Numbered from the stretch's first letter, positions 18,083-27,808 are shown. The stretch is DNA of 64,000 nt from Actinokineospora bangkokensis (GCF_001940455.1 NZ_MKQR01000009.1:248754-312753), one strand, 5' to 3'. Notes: generated from the letters alone by a model not told the origin. Numbers and translations are program-made.

Positions 18083-19012
18083 TTGTACGAGGTGTTGGAG
18101 CCGGACACCGCGCACGGGCGGGTGTACCGCGCCCTGGTCGCGGCCGGGTCGGCTGACCTCGACGAACTCGCGGGCTGCGCGCGGATGGACCCGGACGCCG
18201 TCCGCGCCGTGCTGGACGAGCTGTGCGCCGCCGACGTCGCCAGGGCCGCGGGCGGCACCTGGACGGCGACCTCGCCCGAGCGCACTGTCGCGGCCGTGCT
18301 GGTCGCCGAGGAGCGCAGGCGCTCGCGGATGTGGGAGCTGGCCGGGGCGCTCGACGCCCTGCACGGGCGCAGCGCCCGGTCCTGCGCGGCGGCGGTCGAG
18401 GTGGGCACCGACGCCGAGCTGGTCGAGTGGGTCGACCGGGTGCAGCGCCACGCCGAGCGGGAGGTGCGCTGGCTCGACCGGCCCCCGCACCCCGGCGGCG
18501 CGGCCCGGCTCGCTGACCAGGAGCGGTTGCAGGTGGCGCGGATGAGCGCGGGCGTGCGCTACCGGGTCGTGCACGACCAGCGGGTGACCACCGACCCGGA
18601 CCGGCTCGCCGCCACCGGCAGGCTGGTGGACTGGGGCGAGCAGGCCAGGGTGCTCGCCGCGCTGCCGGTCGGGCTGCTGCTGGCCGACGACCGGATGGGC
18701 CTGCTGGTGCCCGAGCCGGGCCACGGCGGTGCGCTGCTGCTGCACCCGTCCAGCATGCTCACCGCGTTCACCGGGGTGTTCGAGTCGCTGTGGCGGCTGG
18801 CGGTGCCGCTCTCGCCAGCGGGCGCGGTCACCGCCGAGGACCGGTCGATCCTGTCGCTGATGGCCAGCGGCGTGCCCGACGAGGCGATCGCGCGGCGGCT
18901 GGCGCTGTCGCGGCGCACGGTGGTGCGCCGCGTCGCCGCGCTGTTCGAGCGCCTGGGCGCCACCTCCCGCTTCCAAGCAGGGGTCCAAGCGGCGCACCGG
19001 GGGTGGTTGTAG
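18083..19012 (+). CDS. LuxR-type transcriptional regulator with N-terminal winged-helix-like region
   Basis: 309 aa. TTG start at 18083 behind GGGGGTGGGA. The N-terminus (GRVYRALVAAGSADLDELAGCARMD in two parts) resembles a TrmB-like helix-turn-helix; the middle is helical. The C-terminus (about 255-305, LMASGVPDEAIARRLALSRRTVVRRVAALFERLG in pieces LSRRTVVRRV) is a LuxR/GerE-type HTH. Such two-HTH regulators are common and mostly uncharacterised in actinobacteria. It likely controls the divergent SDR and itself. No receiver domain or kinase partner is adjacent. Confidence 0.85.
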   Translation: MYEVLEPDTAHGRVYRALVAAGSADLDELAGCARMDPDAVRAVLDELCAADVARAAGGTWTATSPERTVAAVLVAEERRRSRMWELAGALDALHGRSARSCAAAVEVGTDAELVEWVDRVQRHAEREVRWLDRPPHPGGAARLADQERLQVARMSAGVRYRVVHDQRVTTDPDRLAATGRLVDWGEQARVLAALPVGLLLADDRMGLLVPEPGHGGALLLHPSSMLTAFTGVFESLWRLAVPLSPAGAVTAEDRSILSLMASGVPDEAIARRLALSRRTVVRRVAALFERLGATSRFQAGVQAAHRGWL

Positions 19013-19156
19013 TGGCGCGTCCGGGCGCCCACCCGTGAAGCGGTGCCCACCCGTGAAGCAGTACTGAGCGCGCCACCCCTGGCGCACCTGTGACCGAGCA
19101 CGACGACGCGGAGCACCCCGGGTGGATGGTGGTGCTCCGAGGACCACGGAGGACCC

Positions 19157-20059
19157 ATGAAATTCACAGCACTGGCCGCGGTGGTGGTGGCGGTCGCGGC
19201 GACCGTCACCGCCACCGCGCAGGCGAGCGCCGCGGGCTGCGCGCAGGTCGCGGTCTTCGAGGCCGACGGCTACCGCGGCGGTGAGACCCTGCCGAACTGG
19301 CGGGCGTCGGCGTTCAACCGGAACCCGCCCGCGGGGTACCAGATCATCGAGGTGCCCTACTTCGCGGGCGTGTTCCCGGTCGTCGACCGCATGGCGCTCG
19401 ACGAGTCGGTGGCCGGGGGCGCGGCGAAGATGGAGGCCGCGGTCCGCGCCCACCACGCCGCCTGCCCCGGCACGCACCTGCGGCTCGCAGGCTACTCCGA
19501 GGGCGCGCTGGTGGCCGGTGACGCGCTGGAGAAGTTCGCCAGGACCAACGACATCCCGCACAACCAGATCTCCGGCACCCTCTACGGCAACCCGCGCCGG
19601 TCCTTCGGCGACGGCGGCCTCGGCGGGGTCGCGGGCGGCATCGAGACCAACCTGCCGACCATCCTGCCGGGGGTGACCATGCGCGGCGGCCGCGACTTCC
19701 GCGACGTGGCGGTGCGCGACGTGTGCAACGAGAACGACGGCATCTGCAACTCCACCAACCTGATCACCAACTTCGCCGCGTTCGCCAACGGCCTCTACGG
19801 CTACGCCACCGGCGACCACGGCTACGACCTCAACCCCGCCCGCGACACCGGCTCAGGCCAGACGCTGAACCGGCAGGCGCCCAGGCTCCCCTACGGCCCG
19901 CCGCTGCCGCTGCCGATCGGCACCCCGTGGCAGATCCAGCAGCTGCTCGGCGTGGGGCCGCGCGCGGCGTCGCAGGGCCTGCTGCCGCCCGCGCTGCCCG
20001 CGCAGGTCACCCAGGCGCTCCAGGGCGACCCGTGGTTGCAGCTGATGCTCTCCGCCTGA
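19157..20059 (+). CDS. Secreted cutinase/PE-PPE-type serine esterase
   Basis: 300 aa with a Sec signal peptide (MKFTALAAVVVAVAATVTAT, cleavage near ASA-AG). The mature protein shows alpha/beta-hydrolase cutinase features: nucleophile Ser in GYSEGA, Asp in CNENDGIC flanked by cysteines, and His in GDHGYD. The family cleaves ester bonds in lipids, cutin or polyesters outside the cell. The last 60 residues are Pro-rich. The ribosome site is GAGGACC about 8 nt before ATG. It is monocistronic, followed by a strong terminator. Upstream, GCCCACCCGTGAAGC occurs twice with an 18-bp period (19027 and 19045), of unknown role. Confidence 0.88.
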   Translation: MKFTALAAVVVAVAATVTATAQASAAGCAQVAVFEADGYRGGETLPNWRASAFNRNPPAGYQIIEVPYFAGVFPVVDRMALDESVAGGAAKMEAAVRAHHAACPGTHLRLAGYSEGALVAGDALEKFARTNDIPHNQISGTLYGNPRRSFGDGGLGGVAGGIETNLPTILPGVTMRGGRDFRDVAVRDVCNENDGICNSTNLITNFAAFANGLYGYATGDHGYDLNPARDTGSGQTLNRQAPRLPYGPPLPLPIGTPWQIQQLLGVGPRAASQGLLPPALPAQVTQALQGDPWLQLMLSA

Positions 20060-20083
20060 CCAACACCGCCTGATCGCGGACGA

Positions 20084-20122
20084 GCGCTGAGGGGGCTGCC
20101 CACGCGGCAGCCCCCTCAGCGC
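20084..20122 (+). terminator. Strong bidirectional terminator hairpin
   Basis: A perfect 17-bp inverted repeat (GCGCTGAGGGGGCTGCC at 20084-20100, complement at 20106-20122) with a 5-nt loop lies between the convergent esterase and subtilisin genes. Confidence 0.88.
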
Positions 20123-20186
20123 TTCCCTGGGCAGGGGCGAGACGCCCCACCCGTGCTCAGCGGTGCCAGGTCAGTCAGCGGTCAGG

Positions 20187-21776
20187 TCAGAACGCCAGCG
20201 ACCAGCTGTCGATGGTGCCGGTGTCGTAGGTCCACACGTCGGTCACCCGCAGCTTCCACGCCCCGTTCCGGGCCTCGGACGAGGCGTCGACGGTGAACGT
20301 CTGGTGCACGCCGGTGCTGCTGTTGGCGCCCCCGGCCTGCTTCAGCGCGTACACCCGACCGGACGGGCCCACCAGGTCGATGGCGAGGTCGGCGGTGTAG
20401 GTGTGGCTGATGTCGACCTTCACCGCGGTGGCGGTGGAGGCGTTGCCGGTGCAGTTCGACAGGGTGATCGTCGAGGTGACCGGGGTGTTGTTGTCCGGGA
20501 TGGACGTGGCGGTGGTGTTCGCGCCACCGGTGCAGGTGGGCGTCGGGGTGTCGCCGCCGCCACCGATGAAACCGGTGTAGAGCAGCTTGTTCGGCGAGCC
20601 GGAGCCCGGGTTCTTCACCACGCCGGAGGTCGCGCCGTTGACCAGGGCGTCGCGCACCTGCTGGGGGGTGGCCGACGGGTTGGCCGAAGCGTAGAGCGCG
20701 GCCGCGCCGGTCACGTGCGGGGTGGCCATGGACGTGCCGGACATCGACGTCGTGCCACCGCCGTTGCGGGTGGAGGTGATGCCGGTGCCGGGGGCGAAGA
20801 TGTCCGTGCACGTCCCGTAGTTGGAGAACGACGAGCGGTTGTCCGAGGAGTCGGTGGCGTTCACCGTGATCGCCTCGGGCAGGCGCGCCGGGGAGGTGCC
20901 GCAGGCGTTGGTGTTGTCGTTGCCCGCGGCCACGGCGAAGGTGACGCCGGACTGGATGGCGGCCTTGACCGCGTTGTCCACCGAGGTGTCCGCGCCGCCG
21001 CCCAGGCTCATGTTCGCCACCGCGGGCTTGACGGCGTTGCGCGCCACCCAGTCGATGCCGCTGATGATCTGGGAGTACTGCCCGGAGCCCTGGCAGTTGA
21101 GCACCCGGACGCTGACCAGCTTGACCTTCTTGGCCACGCCGTAGGTGGCCGACCCGACCGTGCCCGCCACGTGCGTCCCGTGGCCCTGGCAGTCCGAGGC
21201 GTCGGCGTCGCCGTCGATGAAGTCGTAGCCGTCCTTGGCCCGGCCGCCGAACTCGGGGTGCGCCTTGTAGATGCCGGTGTCCAGGATGTACGCGGTCACG
21301 TTGGACGCCCCGGTGGTGGGGTAGGTGTACTTGCCGTCGAGCGGCAGGTTCTTCTGGTCCACCCGGTCCAGGCCCCAGGTCGCGCCGGTCTGGGTGTCGC
21401 TCGCCCTGGCGATGCCGTCCTGCTGGACGTAGGCCACGGCCGGGTCGGCGGCGAGCCTGCGCGCGCCCGCCTCGTCCAGCCGCACCGCGAAGCCGCGCAG
21501 CGTCGCGGTGTAGGTGGCGCGCACGGTGCCGCCGTACTTGCCCGCCAGCGCCTGCGCCGCCCCGGTCGTCGCCGCGGCGGTGGCCGCGCCGTCCTTGAGG
21601 ACCACCACGTAGCTGCCCGCCACCGGGTTCGCCGCGGCCAGCACGGTCCCGGTCGGCGCGGGTGCGGTCGGCGCCGTCGGCTGCGCGGTCGCCGGGGCGG
21701 CCAGGCCCGCCACCGCGGCCAGCGCGCCGCAGACCACGGCGGTGGCCCTGGCGCGGGTGTCGCGATCGTGTCGCAT
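20187..21776 (-). CDS. Secreted S8 subtilisin-like protease with P-domain
   Basis: 529 aa from ATG 21776. Order: signal peptide (hydrophobic AVVCGALAAVAGLAA), I9-type propeptide (GSYVVVLKDG to AYVQQD), S8 catalytic domain with Asp in AYILDTGI, His in CQGHGTHVAG, oxyanion Asn in AAGNDN, and Ser in SGTSMATPHV, then a short GGGG linker and a C-terminal proprotein-convertase P domain (TCTGGANTT to DSWSLAF). The family is an extracellular, usually calcium-stabilised endopeptidase of the proteinase K type. It stands alone, with its own promoter in the 340-bp spacer shared with the LAL regulator. No inhibitor gene is adjacent. Confidence 0.94.
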   Translation of the reverse strand: MRHDRDTRARATAVVCGALAAVAGLAAPATAQPTAPTAPAPTGTVLAAANPVAGSYVVVLKDGAATAAATTGAAQALAGKYGGTVRATYTATLRGFAVRLDEAGARRLAADPAVAYVQQDGIARASDTQTGATWGLDRVDQKNLPLDGKYTYPTTGASNVTAYILDTGIYKAHPEFGGRAKDGYDFIDGDADASDCQGHGTHVAGTVGSATYGVAKKVKLVSVRVLNCQGSGQYSQIISGIDWVARNAVKPAVANMSLGGGADTSVDNAVKAAIQSGVTFAVAAGNDNTNACGTSPARLPEAITVNATDSSDNRSSFSNYGTCTDIFAPGTGITSTRNGGGTTSMSGTSMATPHVTGAAALYASANPSATPQQVRDALVNGATSGVVKNPGSGSPNKLLYTGFIGGGGDTPTPTCTGGANTTATSIPDNNTPVTSTITLSNCTGNASTATAVKVDISHTYTADLAIDLVGPSGRVYALKQAGGANSSTGVHQTFTVDASSEARNGAWKLRVTDVWTYDTGTIDSWSLAF

Positions 21777-21952
21777 CGTCGGTATCTCCACTTCGGCAGC
21801 GCCGGTGGTGCTCGACCCCGGCGGAGGGCCGCCGGGCAGGGAGGCGAAGGCTGGCGGCCACTCGGGATTCACCCTCCGTTGAGCGTCCGCGGCGGACAAT
21901 CCGGGTTTCGGTAGGTAGGGCTACGCGACTTTCACCCCGCCCTGGTCAAGGG

Positions 21953-22000
21953 CCCGCCACCCACCCTGTGTCCTCTCCCGCCACCCACCCTGCGTCCTCT
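21953..22000. repeat. Two tandem 24-bp repeats upstream of LAL regulator
   Basis: Units 21953-21976 and 21977-22000 (beginning CCCGCCACCCACCCTG, ending TCCTCT) differ at one base; a partial third copy (CCCGCC) follows. They lie in the 341-bp gap (21777-22117) between the divergent protease and regulator starts. Apart from these repeats and GGTAGGTAGGG at 21911 nothing recognisable was seen there. Confidence 0.7.
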
Positions 22001-22117
22001 CCCGCCCCCGCGCCACGGCTGCCCGGCACGACGACGGACGAGCTGGCGCCACCCTCCGGGGGGGCTGGCCCTAGGATCGAATCCCTGGTTCGCCACCGCG
22101 CCGCGCCGGGAGGTGCC

Positions 22118-25045
22118 TTGACACGACCGCAGCGCCCGCTGCCCGCCCACGCCAGACCCGGTCCGCCGGTGCCCGCCCACCCCCGGGTCCGCACCAGCTC
22201 CCCGGTGCTGGTCGGCCGCGACGAGCAGTTCGGCGTGCTGCGCTCGGTCGCCGCCCTGCACCCGGCGGTGGTGCTGGTCGAGGGCGAGGCGGGCATCGGC
22301 AAGAGCAGGCTGCTGGCCGAGCTGCTGGCCGGTGACCTCGGGCCGGTGCTGCCGCTGGTCGGCACCTGCGCCCAGGTCGGGGAGCCGTTCCCGTACGGGG
22401 CGGTGCTGGAGGCGCTGCGCGGGGCCGGGCCGCGGCTGGCCAGGCTCTCGGCACCCAACCCGGTCACCGGCGCGCTCGCGCCGCTGCTGCCGGAGATCGC
22501 CGAGCACCTGCCGCCGCTGCCGGTGCCCATCGGCGACCCGCGCGCCGAGCGGCACCGGCTGTTCCGCGCGGTGCGCGAGCTGCTGCGGGCGGTGGGCCCG
22601 GTGCTGCTGGTCGTGGAGGACCTGCAGTGGGCCGACGACGGCACCCGCCAGCTGCTGCGGTTCCTCATGAGCGACCCGCCCCCCAGCCTGTCCACGGTGG
22701 TGACCTACCGCCGCGAGGACCTGCCCGGCGGGCTGCCGCTCGGTGCGGCGTACCGGCCGCCGACCGGGGTGGTCAGCGTGCTGCTGGAGGTCGCGCCGCT
22801 GGGCGTGGCGGACGTGCGGGCGCTGGCCGAGGCCATCCTGGGCGCGCAGACGGTGTCGGCGGACTTCGCCGCCCGCCTGCACGAGCGCACCGCGGGCATC
22901 CCGTTCGTCATCGAGGAGACGCTGCGGACCCTGCGCAACCCCACCGGCTCCGTGCGCGCCGACGGCGCCACCGCGCGCAGGCTGCTCGACTCGGTGGAGG
23001 CGCCGGTGCTGCTGCGCGACGCCATGGCCGAGCGGCTGGGCAGGCTGCCCGCCGACGCGACCAGGGTCGTGCACGCCGCGGCGGTGCTGGGCGCCCCGGC
23101 GACCGCCGAGCTGCTGCGGGAGGTCTCCGGCATCCCCGAGCAGCGGCTGCGCCCGGCGCTGACGCACGCGCTGAGCGGGCACGTGCTGCACGAGGTCGGC
23201 GCCGACCGCTACGGCTTCCGGCACACCCTGGCCCGCCAGGCGGTCTACGACACCCTGCCCGCCCCGGACCGCACGCACCTGCACGGCAGGGCGGTCGACG
23301 CGCTCGACGCGCTGCGCCCGCGGCCGCTGGTGCAGCTGGTGGAGCACAGCGAGCGGGCGGGCCGGTTCACCGAGTGGCTGCACTACGGCGAGTCCGCCGC
23401 CGACCGGTCCACCGAGATCGGGGACGCCGCCACCGCCACCTCGCTGCTGCAACGGCTGCTGCGCGCACCCGCCCTGCCCGCCGAGCACGTCGACCGGCTC
23501 GCCACGAAGCTCGGCGCCAACGCCTACACCGGCCTGGACCAGCGCGACCCGGCCGAGCTGCTCGAACGCCTGCTGGACGACCCGCGCCTGTCGCTGTCGG
23601 CGCGCGGGGAGGTGCGCCTCTACCGCGGGTTGTTGCTGCTGCGCTCGGCAGGGGAGCTGGGCTCGGCGCGCGCGGAGATCGAGCGGGCCGTCACCGACCT
23701 CATGCCCGACCGGCCCGACCTCGCCGCGCGCGGCACCGCCGTGCTCGCCCAGCCCTACATCGGCACGGTGCCGCTGTCGGAGGTCGAGCCGTGGCTGGAC
23801 GAGGCGGACAAGTACCGGGCGGCCACCGACAACCGGGAGCTGTGGCTGTCGCTGATGGCCAACGAGCTCGGCTCCAAGCTGCACACCGGCGCCCCCGGGG
23901 TCACCGACCGGCTGGCCGAGCTGCCCGAGGTGGTCGACACCGTGGGCGAGCAGCGCCAGCTCGCCCGCTGCCGCTGCAACGTCGGCGACGCCGCCGCCTA
24001 CACCGGGCACCTGCGCCTGGCCGACGAGCAGCTGCGCGCGGGCCTGCGGCTGGCCGCGGACTGCAAGGCCACCTTCGTCATGTCCACCGCCCGCGCCACC
24101 CGGGCCCGGCTGGACTGGCTGGTGGGGGAGTGGGACGGGCTGGCCGAGCGCACCGCCCGCAGGCTCGACGAGTACCGCGACCTCTACCCGGTGGCCAGCG
24201 AGCTGGCGCTGGTCCTGGGCTCGCTGGCGGTGGCGCGCGGGGAGTGGGCGGAGGCGACCAGCTGGTTCACCGAGACCGGCGCGTTCGCCCCGGAGGAGGC
24301 CATCACCCAGGTCGCCGTCGCAGGCTGCGCGGGGCTGGCGTGGAACGCGCTGCACCAGGACGACGCCGAGCGCGCCTGCGTGGACGCCGACCGCGGGCTG
24401 GCGGTGCTGCGGGTCAAGGGGATCTGGGCGTGGGCCGGGGAGATCGCGCCGGTCGGGGTCGCCGCGCTGCTGGCCGCGGGCCGGGTCGAGGACGCGGCGG
24501 CGGTCGTGGTGGAGGTGGCCGACGGCATCGCCGGGCGCGACACCCCGCTCGCCGCCGCCGCGCTCGCCCAGTGCCGGGGCCGGGTGGCCGAGCACGCGGG
24601 CGACCTGGTGGCCGCTGCCGCGCACTACGCCGACGCCATCGACCGCTACACCGCCCTGCCCGCCCCGCACCACGCCGCCACCGTCGCCGAGCGCCGCGCG
24701 GTCTGCCTGCTGCCCACCGACCCCGAGGAGGGCACGCGGCTGCTGTCGGCGCAGGTCGACGTGTTCGACGGCCTCGGCGCCACCCGGGACGCCGCCCGCT
24801 GCCGCCACCTGCTGCGCGAAGCGGGCGGCGGCAAGCCCTCCCGCCGCGGCAGGCGCGGGTATGGCAACGAGCTGTCGCCGCGGGAGTTGGAGGTCGCGCG
24901 GTTGCTGGCCGCGGGGCACACCAACCGGGAGATCGCGGAGGTGCTGTTCCTGTCCCCGCGCACGGTGGAGCAGCACGCCGCCCGCGTCCTGCGCAAGCTG
25001 GGCGTCGGCTCGCGCGCGCACTTGCAGGCGGAGGACCTGCGCTGA
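22118..25045 (+). CDS. LAL-family (large ATP-binding LuxR) transcriptional regulator
   Basis: 975 aa. TTG start at 22118 has GGGAGG 4 nt upstream; frames further upstream have no ribosome site. N-terminal AAA-type ATPase: Walker A GEAGIGKS near residues 57-64, Walker B LLVVEDLQWADD near 167. A long alpha-helical TPR-like middle follows, and a C-terminal LuxR HTH (LSPRELEVARLLAAGHTNREI in parts LSPRELEVA, HTNREIAEV, SPRTVEQHAARVLRKLG). LAL proteins are often activators of polyketide clusters. It is 11 kb from the PKS end with unrelated genes between, so control of the PKS is only a possibility. It is convergent with the LysR gene. Confidence 0.92.
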   Translation: MTRPQRPLPAHARPGPPVPAHPRVRTSSPVLVGRDEQFGVLRSVAALHPAVVLVEGEAGIGKSRLLAELLAGDLGPVLPLVGTCAQVGEPFPYGAVLEALRGAGPRLARLSAPNPVTGALAPLLPEIAEHLPPLPVPIGDPRAERHRLFRAVRELLRAVGPVLLVVEDLQWADDGTRQLLRFLMSDPPPSLSTVVTYRREDLPGGLPLGAAYRPPTGVVSVLLEVAPLGVADVRALAEAILGAQTVSADFAARLHERTAGIPFVIEETLRTLRNPTGSVRADGATARRLLDSVEAPVLLRDAMAERLGRLPADATRVVHAAAVLGAPATAELLREVSGIPEQRLRPALTHALSGHVLHEVGADRYGFRHTLARQAVYDTLPAPDRTHLHGRAVDALDALRPRPLVQLVEHSERAGRFTEWLHYGESAADRSTEIGDAATATSLLQRLLRAPALPAEHVDRLATKLGANAYTGLDQRDPAELLERLLDDPRLSLSARGEVRLYRGLLLLRSAGELGSARAEIERAVTDLMPDRPDLAARGTAVLAQPYIGTVPLSEVEPWLDEADKYRAATDNRELWLSLMANELGSKLHTGAPGVTDRLAELPEVVDTVGEQRQLARCRCNVGDAAAYTGHLRLADEQLRAGLRLAADCKATFVMSTARATRARLDWLVGEWDGLAERTARRLDEYRDLYPVASELALVLGSLAVARGEWAEATSWFTETGAFAPEEAITQVAVAGCAGLAWNALHQDDAERACVDADRGLAVLRVKGIWAWAGEIAPVGVAALLAAGRVEDAAAVVVEVADGIAGRDTPLAAAALAQCRGRVAEHAGDLVAAAAHYADAIDRYTALPAPHHAATVAERRAVCLLPTDPEEGTRLLSAQVDVFDGLGATRDAARCRHLLREAGGGKPSRRGRRGYGNELSPRELEVARLLAAGHTNREIAEVLFLSPRTVEQHAARVLRKLGVGSRAHLQAEDLR

Positions 25046-25180
25046 CCCACCCCGCTCGTAGTGGTCACCCCACAACGGGGGATCGGCTGCTCACGGGGGG
25101 TAGGTCAACCGTCCGAAGAGGACGAACACCACGGCTGTGATTCCCTGCTCCACAGCGACGGCGTGAGGACGGCTTGGGCG

Positions 25181-26077
25181 TCAGCGGCTCAGCTCGTGGG
25201 GTGGCAGGGTGCGGACGAAGTCCAGGAAGCGCGCCGCCGCTGGTGTCAGGTCACCGCCGGTGCGCCACGTCAGGCCGACCGTGCGGCGCGCCGCCGCCGT
25301 GGTGAGGGGGATGCCGACCGTCCCGGACAGGCCCGCGAACGGCTCCGGCAGCAGGGCCACGCCCAGCCCGGCGGCCACCAGGCCCTCGATCGTGGCCAGG
25401 TCGGCGCTCTCGAACGAGATCGCGGGGGCGATGCCCGCCTCGGCGAACAGGCCCTCCAGCAGCGCCCGGAACCCGAAGCCCTGCGGGGTGGTGATGAACT
25501 CCTCCGCCGCCAGCTCCGCCAGCGCCACCCGATCGCGGTCGCGCAGCGGGTGCACCGGCGGCACCACCAGCAGCAGCCGCTCGTCCTGGAGCGGGATCCA
25601 CCCGTGCCCACCCGGCGGGCGCGGGGAGGTGATGGCGAACTCCGCGGCCCCCGAGCGCAGGTCGTCGAGGATGACGTGGCCGGGCTCCTGGCGCAGCACC
25701 ACCCGCAGCCGGGGCGCGTGGGCGTGGAAGGCCCGCAGCAGGGCGGGCACCAGCGAGGTCGCCATGGAGTCGAGGAAGGCCAGCCGCACCACACCGGTGT
25801 CCGGGTCGAGCCTGCCCGCCAGCTCGGTGCGCAGCTGCTCGTAGCGGGCGGTCAGCTCGCGGGCGGCGGTCACCACGAGCGCGCCGTGCGGGTTGGGCAC
25901 GACGCCGGTGGGCAGCCGCTCGAACAGCCGGGTGCCCAGCTCCGCCTCGACCCGCGCCAGCGCCCGCGACAGCGTCGGCTGCGCCACACCCAGCGTGGCC
26001 GCGGTGTCGGTGAGGTGGCCGAGGTCGGCCAGCGCGGTGATCCAGGCCAGGTCGCGGAGCAGCACGCCGCGCATCAT
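25181..26077 (-). CDS. LysR-family transcriptional regulator
   Basis: 298 aa (ATG 26077, or the adjacent ATG 26074). N-terminal wHTH with the classic pattern HLTDTAATLGVAQPTLSRALARVEAELG (seen as GVAQPTLSRAL and ELGTRLFER), followed by a periplasmic-binding-like effector domain (VVRLAFLDSMATSL, GHVILDDLRSG, FITTPQGFGFR). It is divergently transcribed from an MFS transporter with a 72-bp intergenic region, the standard layout for a LysR regulator controlling an efflux gene in response to its substrate. Confidence 0.93.
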   Translation of the reverse strand: MMRGVLLRDLAWITALADLGHLTDTAATLGVAQPTLSRALARVEAELGTRLFERLPTGVVPNPHGALVVTAARELTARYEQLRTELAGRLDPDTGVVRLAFLDSMATSLVPALLRAFHAHAPRLRVVLRQEPGHVILDDLRSGAAEFAITSPRPPGGHGWIPLQDERLLLVVPPVHPLRDRDRVALAELAAEEFITTPQGFGFRALLEGLFAEAGIAPAISFESADLATIEGLVAAGLGVALLPEPFAGLSGTVGIPLTTAAARRTVGLTWRTGGDLTPAAARFLDFVRTLPPHELSR

Positions 26078-26149
26078 ACGTGGCGTGCATGCAGATCCGC
26101 CGGTTCCCACATTGGACGCATGACCGCTGATGGGGGGAGGGTGTTCGGC
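26078..26149. promoter_or_regulatory. Divergent LysR/MFS promoter region
   Basis: The 72-bp gap between the LysR and MFS starts contains the palindrome TGCATGCA (26086-26093) and the MFS ribosome site GGGGGGAGG (26132-26140). A LysR operator is expected here by family rule; the exact site is not certain. Confidence 0.4.
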
Positions 26150-27367
26150 GTGACAGCGCTCCTGGAGTCCCCCGCAGACCTCGGGCACAAGCCCGGCAGC
26201 CGCCCCTACCGCCGCGTGCTCGGCGCGCTGTTCGCCGCCGGGGTGGCCACCTTCGCCCTGATGTACAGCACGCAGGCGCTGCTGCCCGAGTTCGCCGCCG
26301 CGTTCGGCGTCTCCAGCGCGCAGAGCACCCTCGCCCAGTCGCTGACCACCGTCGGCCTCGGCGTCGCGCTGCTGGTCGCGGGCCCGGTGTCGGACGTCGT
26401 CGGCCGGACCCGGCTGATCCACCTGTCGCTGGCCGCCTCCGCCGCCGTGGCCGCCGCGTGCGCGATCGCCCCGAACTGGGGGACGCTGCTGGTGCTGCGG
26501 CTGCTGCAAGGGGTGGCGCTCGCGGGGCTGCCCGCGGTGGCCACCGCCTACCTGCGCGAGGAACTGCACCCGGACAGCCACGCCAGGGCGGCGGGGCTCT
26601 ACGTCGGCGGCACCGCGCTCGGCGGCATGGCGGGCAGGCTCGTCACCGGCTACTTCGGCGAGGTCGCGGGCTGGCGGTGGGCGCTCGGCGCCGCGGCGGC
26701 CCTCGGGGTGGCGTGCGCGGTGGTGGTGGCCGTCCTGCTGCCCGCGTCGCGCCGCTTCGTCCCCGCTCCGACCGCGCCGCGCTCGCTGGCGCGGATGGCC
26801 CGCCTCGCCCTCACCGACCGGCGCCTGCTGGCCCTCTACGGCATCGGGATGGGCGCCTCGGGGGCGTTCGTCGGGGTGTTCAACGCGCTCGGCTTCCGGC
26901 TCACCAGCGCCCCCTTCGACCTCGGGCTGGGCGCGACCAGCCTGGTGTTCCTCGTCTACGTCCTGGGCAGCTTCGCCAGCACCGGCGCGGGCCGCCTCGC
27001 GGACGCCCTCGGCCGCCGCCGCGTCCTGCCGCCCGCCGCGCTGCTGGCCGTCGCTGGGGTGGCGCTGACGCTGAGCTCGTCGCTGCCGCTGACCATCGCG
27101 GGCGTCGCCGTGCTGACGGCGGGCTTCTTCGGCGTGCACTCGGTGGCGAGCGGCTGGGTGCCCGCCCGCGCGCACGCCGCGGGCACCACCACGGCGCAGG
27201 CCGCCTCGCTCTACCTGTTCGCCTACTACGCGGGCTCGTCGGTGTTCGGCAGCCTCGCGGGCCAGGTGTGGACGACCTGGGCGTGGCCCGGTGTGGTGGT
27301 CATGTCCGCGGCCCTGCTGCTCGTCGTCGGCGGCCTCGGCCTGGGGTTGCGCCGCCCGGCAAGGTGA
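26150..27367 (+). CDS. MFS transporter (drug/metabolite efflux, YnfM-like)
   Basis: 405 aa from GTG 26150, chosen for the GGGGGGAGG 9 nt upstream; ATG 26120 would add 10 residues but lacks a ribosome site. Twelve hydrophobic segments, with the motif A-like loop between TM2 and TM3 (GPVSDVVGRTRL) and its repeat in the second half (GRLADALGRRRVL). It resembles MFS proteins such as YnfM that pair with LysR regulators. It probably exports a small molecule under control of the divergent regulator. Confidence 0.9.
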   Translation: MTALLESPADLGHKPGSRPYRRVLGALFAAGVATFALMYSTQALLPEFAAAFGVSSAQSTLAQSLTTVGLGVALLVAGPVSDVVGRTRLIHLSLAASAAVAAACAIAPNWGTLLVLRLLQGVALAGLPAVATAYLREELHPDSHARAAGLYVGGTALGGMAGRLVTGYFGEVAGWRWALGAAAALGVACAVVVAVLLPASRRFVPAPTAPRSLARMARLALTDRRLLALYGIGMGASGAFVGVFNALGFRLTSAPFDLGLGATSLVFLVYVLGSFASTGAGRLADALGRRRVLPPAALLAVAGVALTLSSSLPLTIAGVAVLTAGFFGVHSVASGWVPARAHAAGTTTAQAASLYLFAYYAGSSVFGSLAGQVWTTWAWPGVVVMSAALLLVVGGLGLGLRRPAR

Positions 27368-27439
27368 AACGACCTCCCCTTCCCCGGTCGCGGCGGTATC
27401 TTCGCGATCGGCTTCTCGACCACCGGAGGAGGGGGACGG

Positions 27440-27808
27440 GTGGAGGCACCCAACGCCGAGCAGCGCGCCCTCGCGGCGTTCTGCGGATCGCTGCCGCGGC
27501 TGCGCGAGCAGGCCGCGGCCGGGTACTGGGCGGACCGGCTGGACATGCACGTCGAGGAGGTCGAGGCGGGTGGCTCCGCGCTGGCCGCCTGCGCCGAGCT
27601 GGGCCTGGTCACCGACGAGCGCGGCTACACCATGCGCGGCGACGGCAACCTCGCCGCCGCCTCCGTCGACTGGTTGCGCGCGGCCAGCGTCGTCGGCGAC
27701 TACGGCTGCCCGCTGGGCCGCTGCGCCCGCCGCGCGACCCGCGACGACGCGGGCAGGCCGCCCCGCTGCGACCTCACCGGCGAGCGGATGCGGTTCCGCT
27801 CGGCATGA
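27440..27808 (+). CDS. Unrecognised small protein, cotranscribed with membrane protein
   Basis: 122 aa from GTG 27440 behind GGAGGAGGGGGACGG. I do not recognise the family. It is soluble, with a helical N-terminus (RALAAFCGSLPRLREQAAAGYW), a wing-like strand pair near GLVTDERGYTMRGDG, and a C-terminal cysteine cluster ([17 protein letters not shown]) that could bind a metal with incomplete ligands. The stop overlaps the next start by 4 nt (ATGA), so the two proteins are made in step. No signal peptide. Confidence 0.7.
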   Translation: MEAPNAEQRALAAFCGSLPRLREQAAAGYWADRLDMHVEEVEAGGSALAACAELGLVTDERGYTMRGDGNLAAASVDWLRAASVVGDYGCPLGRCARRATRDDAGRPPRCDLTGERMRFRSA

